Origin: Corbicula japonica
Taxonomy: Eukaryota > Mollusca > Bivalvia > Venerida > Cyrenidae
Length of the DNA: 64,000 nt
Direction: 5' to 3'
Assembly: GCA_038501625.1 (NCBI GenBank)
Contig: JAZAYU010000175.1
Location: 578,001-642,000, forward strand
In this document: in pieces, positions 11,769 through 21,055 of the stretch
Layout of the letters: the number at the start of each line of letters is the position of its first letter
Position numbering within the stretch: the stretch's first letter is position 1
Position numbers and translations under genes: made by a program
The notes under the pieces: generated by a model
Told to the model about the DNA's origin: nothing
The model's database searches: none
Seen by the model: the letters and a program-made list of their open reading frames with translations, nothing else

Positions 11769-12457
11769 AGCCGAATCACTATTCATCCGCGTTATAAGCG
11801 ATCAAAACTAATTTATGAAAATGACTTACTTTTGCCATCTGACTACTTCTGGCTAGCAAGCAGCTTCTATGAGGAACTTAAGCATCCCTTTTATTGATAA
11901 TATCCACGGAAAATATTACTTTCTGACATCTTGATTACTCCGTAAGATAGCAATACGCTGAAAGTCTATGATGAAATTCAACAACAGCAACAAAGCCATT
12001 TTCATTTCGTTTAAACCGTAAACAAAATGACCCAGACGCTGAAATCGTTTTCAGAACATCGTCGGTGTGATTCAAAACATACCGGAAGCAATATAAAAAC
12101 ACTAGAAACACATTTTCAATCCAAATTCCAGTTTATATCCAGCAACATTTCAATGTTGTCATATGCCGCTATAAAAAGTTTACACAAAGTCATACACTAG
12201 ATCGATTTATTTAATTAAAAACAACTTTAGAAGCCTCCAACTGGTAGATTCTTTTATTTAGACTCTAGCGCAGTTAATTTTATTTATTTATTTTTTTACT
12301 TATTTGGCAAATGGGAAAACGTAAGGATACATTTATTTGGGACTAGCTTATGTATCACCCGATATGACCGAATTACACACGTTTTGAGTTCGCTCTACTA
12401 GGCGATAGAAAGGGACAATTATTGGATTTTGCTTGTTTTTTTAGGGTATGTGATAAA
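11693..12457 (+). mobile_element. Terminal-inverted-repeat element, left copy of a divergent pair
   Basis: The ends are TTTATCACATACC (11693-11705) and its exact complement (12445-12457). Inside are landmarks such as TTCCGGTGTGGGAGTGTAAT, CAACAGCAACAAAGCCATTT and CGATAGAAAGGGACAATTA, which reappear in reverse order and complement at 15866-16433. No transposase frame is present, so this is a non-autonomous DNA element. Confidence 0.75.
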
Positions 12458-12461
12458 TAGA

Positions 12462-12603
12462 ATACATCATTCGTGATCATTTTATACTGAAATTATTAAA
12501 CTCGTCATCTAAATCGATATAAAACTCGGCAAAAGCCTCGTTTTATATTGATTTAGACGACTCGTTTAATAATTTCAGTATAAAATGATCACTCATGTTG
12601 TAT
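12462..12603. repeat. Hairpin inverted repeat
   Basis: Arms beginning ATACATCATTCGTGATCATT and ending with the near complement (AATGATCACTCATGTTGTAT) enclose a loop of about six bases at 12529. The same hairpin appears at 15321-15862, where one arm has been tandemly amplified. Confidence 0.85.
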
Positions 12604-12612
12604 CCTCTATAT

Positions 12613-13165
12613 AAAAACACATGATTTTAATTTTAATTTAGTAAATTTCTCGGTTTTTCGACGGCGATGTTTCTCATGCAACATCTTTAGGGGTTTATAT
12701 TTCATAGCTTTTTCGCTTTTTCTAGAGCTTGTAATGATGTTTATGATTTCAATAAACCTCATCTTTGCATAACTGAAAACGATTTTAAACAAGGTTATCG
12801 CTACAAAAAATAGAGAAAAACCTTTGCAAGATTTATCGACGATTCCCAGCTGTAATTCAGATGTAATACAGATGCAGTTCGAAATAACTACTGCAACAAG
12901 GTATTTCACAGCCAGTTTGTGGAGATTTAATTCATAAACTTAAGAAAATAAAGGTCAAAATTAATATATATTAGACTTTATTCGTAATATCATCTAAAAA
13001 TTTATAAAGACAGGTTACCAACATGTTATTCTACAGCGCTTTGAATGCCTGGTGTCTAACCCATCTACAGTTGATCGTTATGCTTACTTCTTTAGTTTCA
13101 CAACGTTGGCAGGGATATAATATATTAAGGTTTTTATGGAAATCTTGTAAACTATAGGTCGCCCA
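12613..13165 (+). pseudogene. Family R reverse-transcriptase remnant, plus copy
   Basis: Base order matches the minus-strand copy at 13882-14410: GATTTTAATTTTAAT, GACGGCGATGTT, GGGGTTTATAT, TTTCGCTTTTTC..GAGCTTG, AACAAGGTTATCG, TTGCAACAAGG-type, TTTATAAACTTAAG-type, GGTTACCAACA, ACAGCGCTTTGAAT and ATCTACAGTTGATCGTTATG. Multiple frameshifts and stops break it. The 100-codon minus frame over it is a shadow. Together with the minus copy it forms the inner arms of the 4.7-kb inverted domain. Confidence 0.7.
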
Positions 13166-13261
13166 AGCTAAATTGGCGATGTTTACAATTATTTATAGAC
13201 TGTAAACACGGGTTAAGGCAAATTTACGCGTTAAAAGTACTATTTTGCCATTTTATATCAC

Positions 13262-13345
13262 ATCGCCTTAGTAGCTCAGTGGTTAACGCGCCCGGCAGCC
13301 TTACTAGGACTAACTTTTTTCGACACGGGTTCGATTCACTCTGAC
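13262..13345 (+). other. tRNA-like sequence with polymerase III A and B boxes (SINE head or tRNA pseudogene)
   Basis: TAGCTCAGTGGT at 13272-13283 fits the A box and GGTTCGATTCA at 13328-13338 fits the B box, about 45 bases apart. The T stem and the acceptor ends do not pair well, so it is not a working tRNA gene. The neighbouring family R sequence lacks this head at its other copies, so I treat the tRNA-like piece as separate. Confidence 0.6.
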
Positions 13346-13354
13346 ACACGGCTT

Positions 13355-14518
13355 TAAAAAAAAGCAAAATATGCATATCAGGAATCGCCACACTAAAAAA
13401 ACACAGCCTCCCAACGCAGCGAAAAAGAAGAGAGGAAGAGAGAGAGCGCATGTTATATATAAGTATGTCAATTAAAATAGGACGCCACAAACAATTAACG
13501 AAGAAGAACCTTTGGGGATACCGCCTTGGAACGGTCAGTGGCAAAAAAATTTGCCACTGGGGGTTTAAACCAGGTTCTAGGGTGCACCAACCTCACACTT
13601 GCCCCAACAGGTTCTCGTATCACAAAACAAGTATAAATTGTCTTGGAGAAATAACTCCAACCCACCCATCAGCTCAACAATGTTGCATGCAAAAGCATAC
13701 ACACATATAAACATAAGAATTTAATAGCATTGCAAAGCCAAAGGGCGGGTACTCAATGATCTTACCGAGACCAGAGCACATGGAGTAAAATCAGCAAGAA
13801 CACGATGACAGGGATAAAAGAAACAAATCGAGCTTCTAGGTTCTTTTAAGAAAAGATTTCCGCATAAACCTTCATAAACTCTCAAACCCCTGCCACCGTC
13901 GTGCAACCAAAGAGGTAAGCATAATGATCAACTGTAGATGGGTTAATCACCAGGCCTGCAGAGCGCTGTAAAATATCTTGTTGGTAACCTTTCTTTTTAA
14001 ATTTACAGATGGTGTTTACGAATAACCGGGAGAAATTAACATCGCATTTAATCTTCTTAAGTTTATAAATTAAATCTCCATAAAATACTGGCCGTGAAAT
14101 TCCTTGTTGCAATAGTGATTTTAAACTGCAGCTGTATTTATGAATTAGATCTGGTTATCGGCGATAAAACTTGCAAAAGGTTTTCCTTAATTTGTGATAC
14201 CGATAACCTTGTTTTAAAAGTTTTTTCTGTAATGCAACGATTACGTTCATTGAAATCATTCACATCGTTGCAAGCTCTTGAAAAGCGAACAAGCTGTGAG
14301 ATATAAACCCCGTAAGAAGTTGCACGAGGAACATCGCCGTCTAGAAACGGAAAATATACTATTAAAATTAAAATCATCTCTTTTATCATAAATTTTAGTA
14401 GTGACGTAACCATTTTCGATGGATAGATTTAAATCAAGGAAGTATGCTTGCTTTTCTGAAGTGTTCGCTTTATTAAGCTGTAGTTCTTTAGGATAAATCT
14501 TATTAACCAGTGATGGAA
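13355..14518 (-). pseudogene. Family R retroelement: Penelope-type reverse transcriptase C-terminal part plus 3' tail
   Basis: On the minus strand, 14413-14138 encodes FPFLDGDVPR and SYGVYISQLVRFSRAC. After a frame change, 14112-13882 encodes PVFYGDLIYKLKKIKC and a region before AGLVINPSTVDHYAYLFG. These follow the palm domain in a Penelope-type reverse-transcriptase family found in invertebrates; assignment to Penelope-like elements is from memory of the family and is tentative. Downstream lie 13880-13700 (3' region with CCTAGAAGCTCGATTTG) and the tail (13640-13355) ending GATATGCATATTTTGC. The contiguity of coding sequence and tail here is the key to reading solitary tails elsewhere as 5'-truncated copies. 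The N-terminal half and the catalytic YLDD are absent from this copy. Confidence 0.7.
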
Positions 14519-14884
14519 AATAGTAGAAATATTTAAGGAAATATTTAAGGTTTATATTTTTAGCTTTACTGCAGTCATTTCAAAGTAGTATATGTATTTT
14601 GTTCAGTTAATTTTATTGCGGAAATAATGATTGTGTAAAAAATATTTAAAAAATGTAAACAAAATAAACATGTTTCGAACATTCAACCTTTAACAGCGTT
14701 GCTACAATTGCATTTAATAGTGTTTAAATGACTGCGTCTTAGACCACTCGGCTAATGGGACAAGTATTGGGAGCTTTACGCTTTGTATTAAACGACGATT
14801 AAAATATTATTTCATTGATTACATGTAACGTCAATGTAAACACGCCAATATAAACATTGCCAAATTACCGTTGTCTAATAATAA
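14519..14884. other. No feature seen
   Basis: AT-rich sequence between two family R remnants; no supported frame. Confidence 0.5.
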
Positions 14885-15318
14885 CATAGACGCTCGATGT
14901 GTTCCTTTTATCCCTGTCATCGCGTTTTGCTGACTCCAGGGGTTCTAGTCTCGATAGGGTTAATGAGTACCCGTTTTTTGCCTATTTGGGCTAGTGTTAG
15001 GCTCGTTCACCCTGTGACCTGTGCTCAAAGTTATAAAACTGAGCATGGAAACCAGTCTCAAATCTCAAGCATCTGATTGGCTGAAATGGCGAATGGTATC
15101 CAGTCTCAGCTTTATAACCTTCAGCACTGGTTTAAACCCAGAGTTGCTAATGATTTTTCGACTGACCGTTCCAAGGCGGTAACCCAATGGTTCTCGTTAT
15201 CCTTTATTGTTTTGTGATGTCTAATTTAAAATTGATTCTCTTGTAAACTCATGCTCTCTTCTCCTCTAAGTTTTGGCTCTAAGAGAGGATGTTTCCTTTG
15301 GTTGTGGCAATTCCTGAT
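14885..15318 (+). mobile_element. Family R retroelement 3' region and tail, interrupted by a family P element
   Basis: AGACGCTCGATGTGTTCC, TTTTATCCCTGTCATCG, TAATGAGTACCC, then after the hairpin CTGGTTTAAACCC, GACCGTTCCAAGGCGGTAAC, a CTCTCTTCTCCTCT tract and TGTGGCAATTCCTGATAT, in the same order as in other copies. The family P element at 15020-15128 sits within it. Confidence 0.7.
15020..15128. mobile_element. Family P element, copy 4, with a deleted right arm
   Basis: The left arm is complete (GTGCTCAAAGTTATAAAACT through GGCTGAAATGGCGA). The right arm keeps only its outer part (CCAGTCTCAGCTTTATAACC and a TCAGCAC end). About 45 bases next to the centre are missing, so it no longer forms the full hairpin. 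Confidence 0.8.
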
Positions 15319-15320
15319 AT

Positions 15321-15862
15321 AGAGGGTACAACATTAGTGATCATTTTATACTGAAATTGTTAAACGAGTCCTCTAAATCGATATATAGAGGATACAACAT
15401 GAGTGATCATTTTATACTGAAATTGTTAAACGAGTCTTCTAAATCGATATATAGAGGATACAACATGAGTGATCAATTTATACTGAAATTGTTAAACGAG
15501 TCCTCTAAATCGATATATAGAGGATACAACATGAGTGATCATTTTATACTGAAATGGTTAAACGAGTCCTCTAAATCGATATATAGAGGATACAACATGA
15601 GTGATCATTTTATACTGAAATTGTTAAACGAGTCCTCTAAATCGATATATAGGATACAACATGAGTGATCATTTTATACTGAAATTGTTAAACGAGTCCT
15701 CTAAATCGATATATAGAGGATACAACATGAGTGATCATTTTATACTGAAATTGTTAAACGAGTCCTCTAAATCGATATAAAACTAGGCTTTTGTCGAGTT
15801 TTATATCGATTTAGATGACGATTTTAATAATTTCAGTATAAAATGAACACGAATGATGTATT
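15321..15862. repeat. Seven 66-bp tandem repeats derived from a hairpin arm, plus the opposite arm
   Basis: Units start AGAGGATACAACATGAGTGA at 15321, 15387, 15453, 15519, 15585, about 15649 and 15715, at a 66-bp period (one unit is two bases short). Each is the left arm of the hairpin seen singly at 12462-12603. A loop at about 15780-15797 and a single complementary arm (15798-15862) follow. Because 66 is a multiple of three, a 103-codon frame with a 22-residue repeat results; I do not regard it as a gene. Confidence 0.9.
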
Positions 15863-15865
15863 CTA

Positions 15866-16433
15866 TTTATCACATACCCTGACAAAAAACAAGCAAAATC
15901 CATTAATTGTCCCTTTCTATCGCCTAGTATAGCGAAATTTAAACGTGTGAAATTCGGTCGTTTCGGGTGATACATAAGCTAGTCTCCAAAGAATTTATCA
16001 TACCGTTTTCCCATTTGCCGAAATGAGTAAAAAAAAATAAATAAATAAAATTAAGTGCGCTAGAGTCTAGAAAAAATAATCTACCAGTTATAGGCTTTTG
16101 AAGTTGTGTATAAGTCGGGGATGTTGTAAGATCACACCGACGATGTTCTAAAAACGATGTCAGCGTTTGGGTCATTTTGTTTTTCGATTTAAACGAAATG
16201 AAAATGGCTTTGTTGCTGTTGTTGAATTTCATTATAGCCATAGGCGTATAATCTTACAGAGTAATAAAGATGTCAGAAAGTTATATTTTCCGTGGGTATT
16301 ATCAATAAAAGGGATGCTTCAATTACTTATAGAAGTTGCTTGGTTGCCTTGGTCAGATGGCAAAAGTAAGTTAGTTATATATCTAAAATATATAACGGGT
16401 GTTATTACACTCCCACACCGGAAGGTATGTGAT
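15866..16433 (-). mobile_element. Terminal-inverted-repeat element, right copy of the divergent pair
   Basis: The element starts TTTATCACATACC (15866-15878) and ends GGTATGTGAT (16424-16433). It is the reverse complement of 11693-12457 with internal deletions of about 200 bp. Frames of 89-100 codons over it on both strands are incidental. Confidence 0.75.
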
Positions 16434-17229
16434 TAATGCATATATCAAATGTTTTCTTAAAAAACGCTTGTTTGTGTCTTATTGTATTGTTTGGTTATCA
16501 GAGCGCTTTGTATTTCCGTATGACAGCCGACAGGCAGATACGTACAGTAAGATAAAAACGACGCCATTGCAATAAATAACGTCAAAATAAACACACTACT
16601 GGCATAGTTCAGAAACACATATCGCAAATACTTGGAGATTTCATGAAATGATTCAACGTGAATAAATTTGTTTTTTTTATTACCAATAACAAATTATAAT
16701 ATGGGCAGTAACATGCATTTCCATTACAGCCCATGAACAGGCTCAATCAAACCGAGCTTGCAATATTTTCATATTTGTCGTGTTCGATGGCTTCCAAGGT
16801 TCCCCTTTCATCTATTTTATAAAATGACAAAGCAACCTGTAAAAGGACTAATAAATAAACGAAAATACTACAGTAAAAGTGGGAGTAGTATGTATGTTTT
16901 TTATTTCAATTTCTTAAAATATGTTAAAATCTAATAAAGGGGTATCTATACTATGTTAACACATGTATTAACCAGTTAAGCGTTTTTAGGTTAGCCGTCT
17001 TTGTCGTTCCGATCGTTTATAAAAACGTGACATTGAAAACAAACCGATTCTAGAATAAGCGATCTATTTTGTACATTTGCGTATTAAAGTACTGTACTTA
17101 ACTCTAATTTATTTCACTAAAACTTGCTTCTTGAACTAATTAATAGTATCGACAATTGTTCTCTAGTCGAAAACTTGCTGTGAAAACAACTTTCAAAATT
17201 ACGGAATTCCGTTGGGGACATCGTTGTTT
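16434..17229. other. No gene; contains one family C fragment
   Basis: AT-rich sequence. Apart from the family C piece at 16705-16815, I see nothing recognisable. Confidence 0.5.
16705..16815 (-). mobile_element. Family C element end fragment
   Basis: GCCCATGAACAGGCTCAATC, AAACCGAGCTTGCAATATTT and TTTGTCGTGTTCGATGGCTT, then CCCCTTTCATCTATTTTA, match the minus-oriented insertion at 39990-40605. Confidence 0.75.
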
Positions 17230-18205
17230 CGCACTTTCTACCTCTTGGGCGAGAACACGAAAACGCGAAAATACGATGCGAGATCGCGAAATAACGATGC
17301 GATATCACGAAAACACGATGCGAGGTCGCGAGAGTACAATGCGAGAACGCGATATTAATATCGCGCTCTCGCATCGTACTTTCGCAACCTCGCATCGTTG
17401 TTTCGCGTTATCGCATCGTGTTTTCGCGTTTTCGTAGTCTAGCCCTCAGGACAGCGAGACCACGAAAACGCGAAAACACGATGCGAGATCGCGAAAGTAC
17501 GATGCGAGAACGCGATATTAATATTGCGCCCTCGCAGCGTACTTTCGCGACCTCGCATCGTTGTTTCGCGTTGTCGCATCGTGTTTTCGCGTTTTCGTGG
17601 TCTCGCCCTCAGGACAGCGAGACTACGAAAACGCGAAAAAACGATGCGAGATCGCGAAAGTACGATGCGAGAACGCGATATCGCGAGGGCGCGATATAAA
17701 TATCGCATTCTCGCATCGTACTTTCGCGACCTCGCATCGTGTTTTCGCGTTCTCGTATCGTTGTTTCGCATTTTCGTGTTCTCGCTGTCCTTAGGGCGAT
17801 ATCACGAAAACGCGAAATCACGATGCGAGAACGCGAAACAACGATGCGAGGTCGCGAAAGTACGATGCGAGGGAGCGATATTTATATCGCGTTCTCGCAT
17901 CGTACTTTCGCGACATCCCATCATGTTTTCGCGTTCTCGCATCGTTGTTTCGCGTTTTCGTGGTCTCGCTGTCCTTAGGGCGAGATCACGAAAACGCGTA
18001 ATCACGATGCGAGAACGCGAAACAACGATGCGAGGTTGCGAAAGTATGATGCGAGGGAGCGATATTAATATCGCGTTCTCGCATCGTACTTTCGCGATCT
18101 CGCATCGTGTTTTCGCGATCTCGCATCGTTGTTTCGCGACCTCGCATCGTTGTTTCGCGATCTCGCATCGTGTTTTCGCGTTTTCGTGTTCTCGCTCTTG
18201 AAGTC
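17230..18205. repeat. CpG-rich satellite of five tandem palindromes
   Basis: Five long inverted repeats follow one another with centres near 17356, 17519, 17699, 17882 and 18066 (spacing about 163-184 bp). Each centre is a variant of GCGATATTAATATCGC. Each arm is built from sub-repeats of about 20 bp made of two words, CGCGAAA and ACGATGCGAG. Short unique spacers containing CCTCAGG or CCTTAGG separate the palindromes. The array is far richer in CpG than its AT-rich surroundings. Long frames on both strands (up to 225 codons) come from the lack of stop codons in these words and are not genes. Confidence 0.95.
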
Positions 18206-18284
18206 GACAGGGCGACACAACGATGGCCTCAATGGAACCCCGTACAAAATAGTATTATATTTCTCACACAGTTATGTAAAAAGT

Positions 18285-18365
18285 AAATATGCATATCAGG
18301 AGACGCCACACTCACAAAACACACCCTCCGCACGCATCGAAAAAGAAGAAAGGAAGAGAGAGCAC
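18285..18365 (-). mobile_element. Family R tail, end module only
   Basis: AAATATGCATATCAGGAGAC, CACACTCACAAAACACA and AAAAAGAAGAAAGGAAGAGA match the 3'-terminal part of other copies. The rest of the element is missing. Confidence 0.7.
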
Positions 18366-18845
18366 TTTTGTTTTTGCTCACGAAAAAGCAAATTGCTTTA
18401 CGTAATGTATTAAAAATGGTAAATAGTTTATATACATTTTACAGTATACCATCGTTTTATGATGATCGCTTATTAATCAAATTTCCGAAAACACGAACTC
18501 GCTCCGCCAGTTTCCATTCTTTTACAGTAGATTTTCCGGTGTTGCACTTTCTGGAAGCATTAAATTATCGAATATCGCCGGTTTTTATTGAAAGCATGTC
18601 TTTTTTAAACGCATGGTTGCTGGCTGAAAATGATAGGAACTATGGTGTCCGACAACTGACCACAAATTATGGTTCTCGGTAAAAACTACAGTTAAAGCCC
18701 GAGAATATAAGTTCTCTGCAGAATCTAATTGTCAGTATCCGCCGCTGGAAAACTACTGTTACCAACAAAACAAGTTTGTTTTTTTTAATTTTAAGTAAAA
18801 TTTCTTCTTATCAGAGCTCACAGGGCTTGTTACTGGTACATACCA
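18366..18845. other. No recognised gene
   Basis: A 104-codon plus frame (18368-18682) is open but has no motif I recognise, no paralogue in the window and no splice support. It may be chance. Confidence 0.3.
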
Positions 18846-18926
18846 AAACAGTGAAATATGCATATCAGGAATGTCCTCATCCATCAAACACAGCCTTCCA
18901 ATACAGCCAAAAAGTTGAGAGAGGAA
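18846..18926 (-). mobile_element. Family R tail, end module only
   Basis: GAAATATGCATATCAGGAAT, AAACACAGCCTTCCAATACA and AAAAGTTGAGAGAGGAAAAG are the family end module. A family Q element begins immediately after it. Confidence 0.65.
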
Positions 18927-18929
18927 AAG

Positions 18930-19375
18930 ACCATAAACACGATCCTGTGAATTTTCGGAATATTATATTTTCCGAAAACTTTTTTTTTATTTTATCGATT
19001 TTCTTGCGGGTTTTTTTATCAGGTGATTACACATGATTTAAATAGAAAAACTGCAATGTTTCAATGCCATATCTTGTTTAGTTTTCGAGAAAATTGGAAA
19101 ATAAATTCAGTGCCAAACTTCGATTCCGATCGGAATCGACATTTTCCGATCGGAATCCTGAATTTTCCTGTCGGAAAAATTTCCGATCGGAATTTTTCCG
19201 GTCGGAATTTTTTCCTATCGGAAAAATTCCGATCGGAAGAGGTGATTCCGATCGGAATGATTCCTGCGTTTATTTAATTCCGATCGGAATTATTCCTGCG
19301 TTTATTTAATTCCTATCGGAATTCATGTAGCATTTATCTTTCCGAGCGGAATCAGTCCTGTGGGAAAAGTTATTC
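18930..19375 (+). repeat. Family Q element with an array of the 12-bp palindrome TTCCGATCGGAA
   Basis: The left part holds ACACGATCCTGTGAATTTTC and a TTTTCGGAA...TTCCGAAAA inverted pair. From 19124 to about 19345 there are six exact copies of TTCCGATCGGAA (19124, 19144, 19181, 19227, 19246, 19278) and about five variants with changes in the middle four bases (GGTC, TATC, TGTC, GAGC). The GGAA and TTCC edges are kept. Spacing is irregular, about 19-37 bases between exact copies. An inverted relative lies at 29575-30002 and a fragment at 20945-21055. Confidence 0.9.
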
Positions 19376-20274
19376 GAACATTTAGTTTAATCGCAAACTA
19401 TGTCGTATTTATAATTTCCAGTCAGTAAAGTCAGTTGTTGTTTTTCTGATGAAAATGAAAAAAAAATAGATTGTGATAAAAGAAAAACACAATGTAAACG
19501 CACTATTCTGTAAGTAAGTTATTGTTATTATATTTTGTTGACAAAATCTGACTCTCTTGGTCATGATTGACAACTTGACATTATTGTAATCGTCAACATC
19601 GTTTACTGTTTTCGTCAAAATGACTCATTACATTAATTTAGATAATTATCCATATATCTCCATTATTTTTACCTTTTAATACGATAGTGCTGATCAAGAA
19701 ATACAGCAATTAATTTGAAATTATACAATCCAGATTATGGAGTGTTCTTGATTTGAAAATATCGCGTTAAATACTGAGTTAAAGGTTTCATAGTAAGTTT
19801 CATCGTTTTATCGGTAAATCATAATGGGTACCTATGTTTACTTACTTGTGTAAATTTTATTACATGAAAAGGGAACTTTAAGCTCAACTTGGTTCTAATC
19901 GTTATGTTTCCGATATTTCGGCTAAAAACCGAGACTGCAATATTTCATGTCAAAAAATAAATATTTCAAAACGTTTTATCCTTTTCTATTTTAATAAGCG
20001 ATAAGTTGGTTGTTTTTGAATTACATTTGCATGACGCACGGATACATGTATAACTTCTAAATCACCGGCAGAATATGATCTCTTGGGCAGCAGTACTGAA
20101 GTCGGTGGAGAACTCATTTTATAAGAGAACATGTTTAATCGACAATGTAAAAGAAATTCACAAATACAAGTTTTTAAATTCATATAGTTATTGTTGTTAT
20201 TTCACCTAAATTTTACAATAACTATTGTATTTAAAAAAAGAGAGAAACGTGTAATTCAAGAAAAATCAACATTA
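19376..20274. other. No feature seen
   Basis: About 0.9 kb of AT-rich sequence without a supported gene or repeat. Confidence 0.5.
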
Positions 20275-20720
20275 TCTTTAAACAACAGTGCCAAAATGCC
20301 ACAAAATACGCCCGTCAAAAAGTTTGGCTAATTTGCCACATTTTTCGTATAAATAAAGAGCCAACACTCTTAAGTGCCTGAAGCAACTTGGCTGGTTATC
20401 GAACTTGGCAGAGATATTATGCCTACCAACATATTCACCAAGTTTGATAAAGACCGGATGAAAACTCTTTGACTTAGAGAGCGGAAACAGTAATTTTGGA
20501 CAATTCAAGGGCCATAATTCAGGAGTGCATTGGGGGATTTGGCTGGTTATAGAACTTGGTCGAGACATTATGCACACCAACATATTCACCAAGTTTGATA
20601 AAGAACTGATGAAAACTCTTTGACTTAGAGAGCGGAAACCCTGTGGACACCGCCCGCCAACCCGCCCGCCCGCCGCAGGTGTTCCCATAATACGTCCCGT
20701 TTTTCAAACGGGCGCATAAA
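20275..20720. mobile_element. Modular dispersed repeat with a 151-bp internal duplication
   Basis: GGCTGGTTAT...GAACTTGG...ACCAACATATTCACCAAGTT...AAAACTCTTTGACTTAGAGA occurs twice, starting at 20390 and 20541. It is followed by a C-rich CCGCCCGCC tract and TAATACGTCCCGTTTTTCAA, which folds as a CCCGTTT/AAACGGG hairpin (20696-20712). I remember similar sequences as abundant in bivalve genomes; this is memory, not a search. The 136-codon minus frame over it is incidental. Confidence 0.6.
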
Positions 20721-20944
20721 AATCGTGAACAAGTTATAGTATACAGTAGTGTGTTGTTATTACCATCATCTCAGATTTGATGTAAAAATTAGTTTTAACT
20801 TATATTATTTTGAAGATAATGATTATTAAACAAAAAAGATCGGTTTAATACAAGAATAATAATTCGGTTAAAATCTGTATGAAATTAGGATACCCACATG
20901 GTCTCGTACGATCATGGATACGCATAATAGAACTGTTAGTTTGA

Positions 20945-21055
20945 AAAATTCCGATCGGAATGTTTCCTGTGTTTATTTAATTCCTATCGGAATTTATTTT
21001 GTATTTATCTTTCCGAGCAGAATCAGTCCTGTGGGAAAAGTTATTTTATATAATA
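20945..21055 (+). repeat. Family Q fragment
   Basis: One exact TTCCGATCGGAA (20949-20960), one TTCCTATCGGAA, then CTTTCCGAGCAGAATCAGTC and CTGTGGGAAAAGTTAT. These match the right end of the 18930 copy in the same orientation. Confidence 0.8.

Noticed and set aside
15357..15668. 103-codon frame with perfect 22-residue repeats
   Set aside because: It is produced by the 66-bp tandem repeat, a noncoding hairpin arm; the single-copy hairpin has no such frame.
15321..15779. Regular repeats resembling a CRISPR array
   Set aside because: The units are directly adjacent with no variable spacers, and the context is animal transposon DNA.
17524..18201. Long arginine/serine-rich open frame of 225 codons, with overlapping frames on both strands
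   Set aside because: It lies wholly inside the palindromic satellite, is matched by equally long frames on the other strand, and exists only because the repeated words contain no stop codons.
20278..20688. 136-codon minus frame
   Set aside because: It covers the modular dispersed repeat with its 151-bp duplication and has no protein-like conservation.
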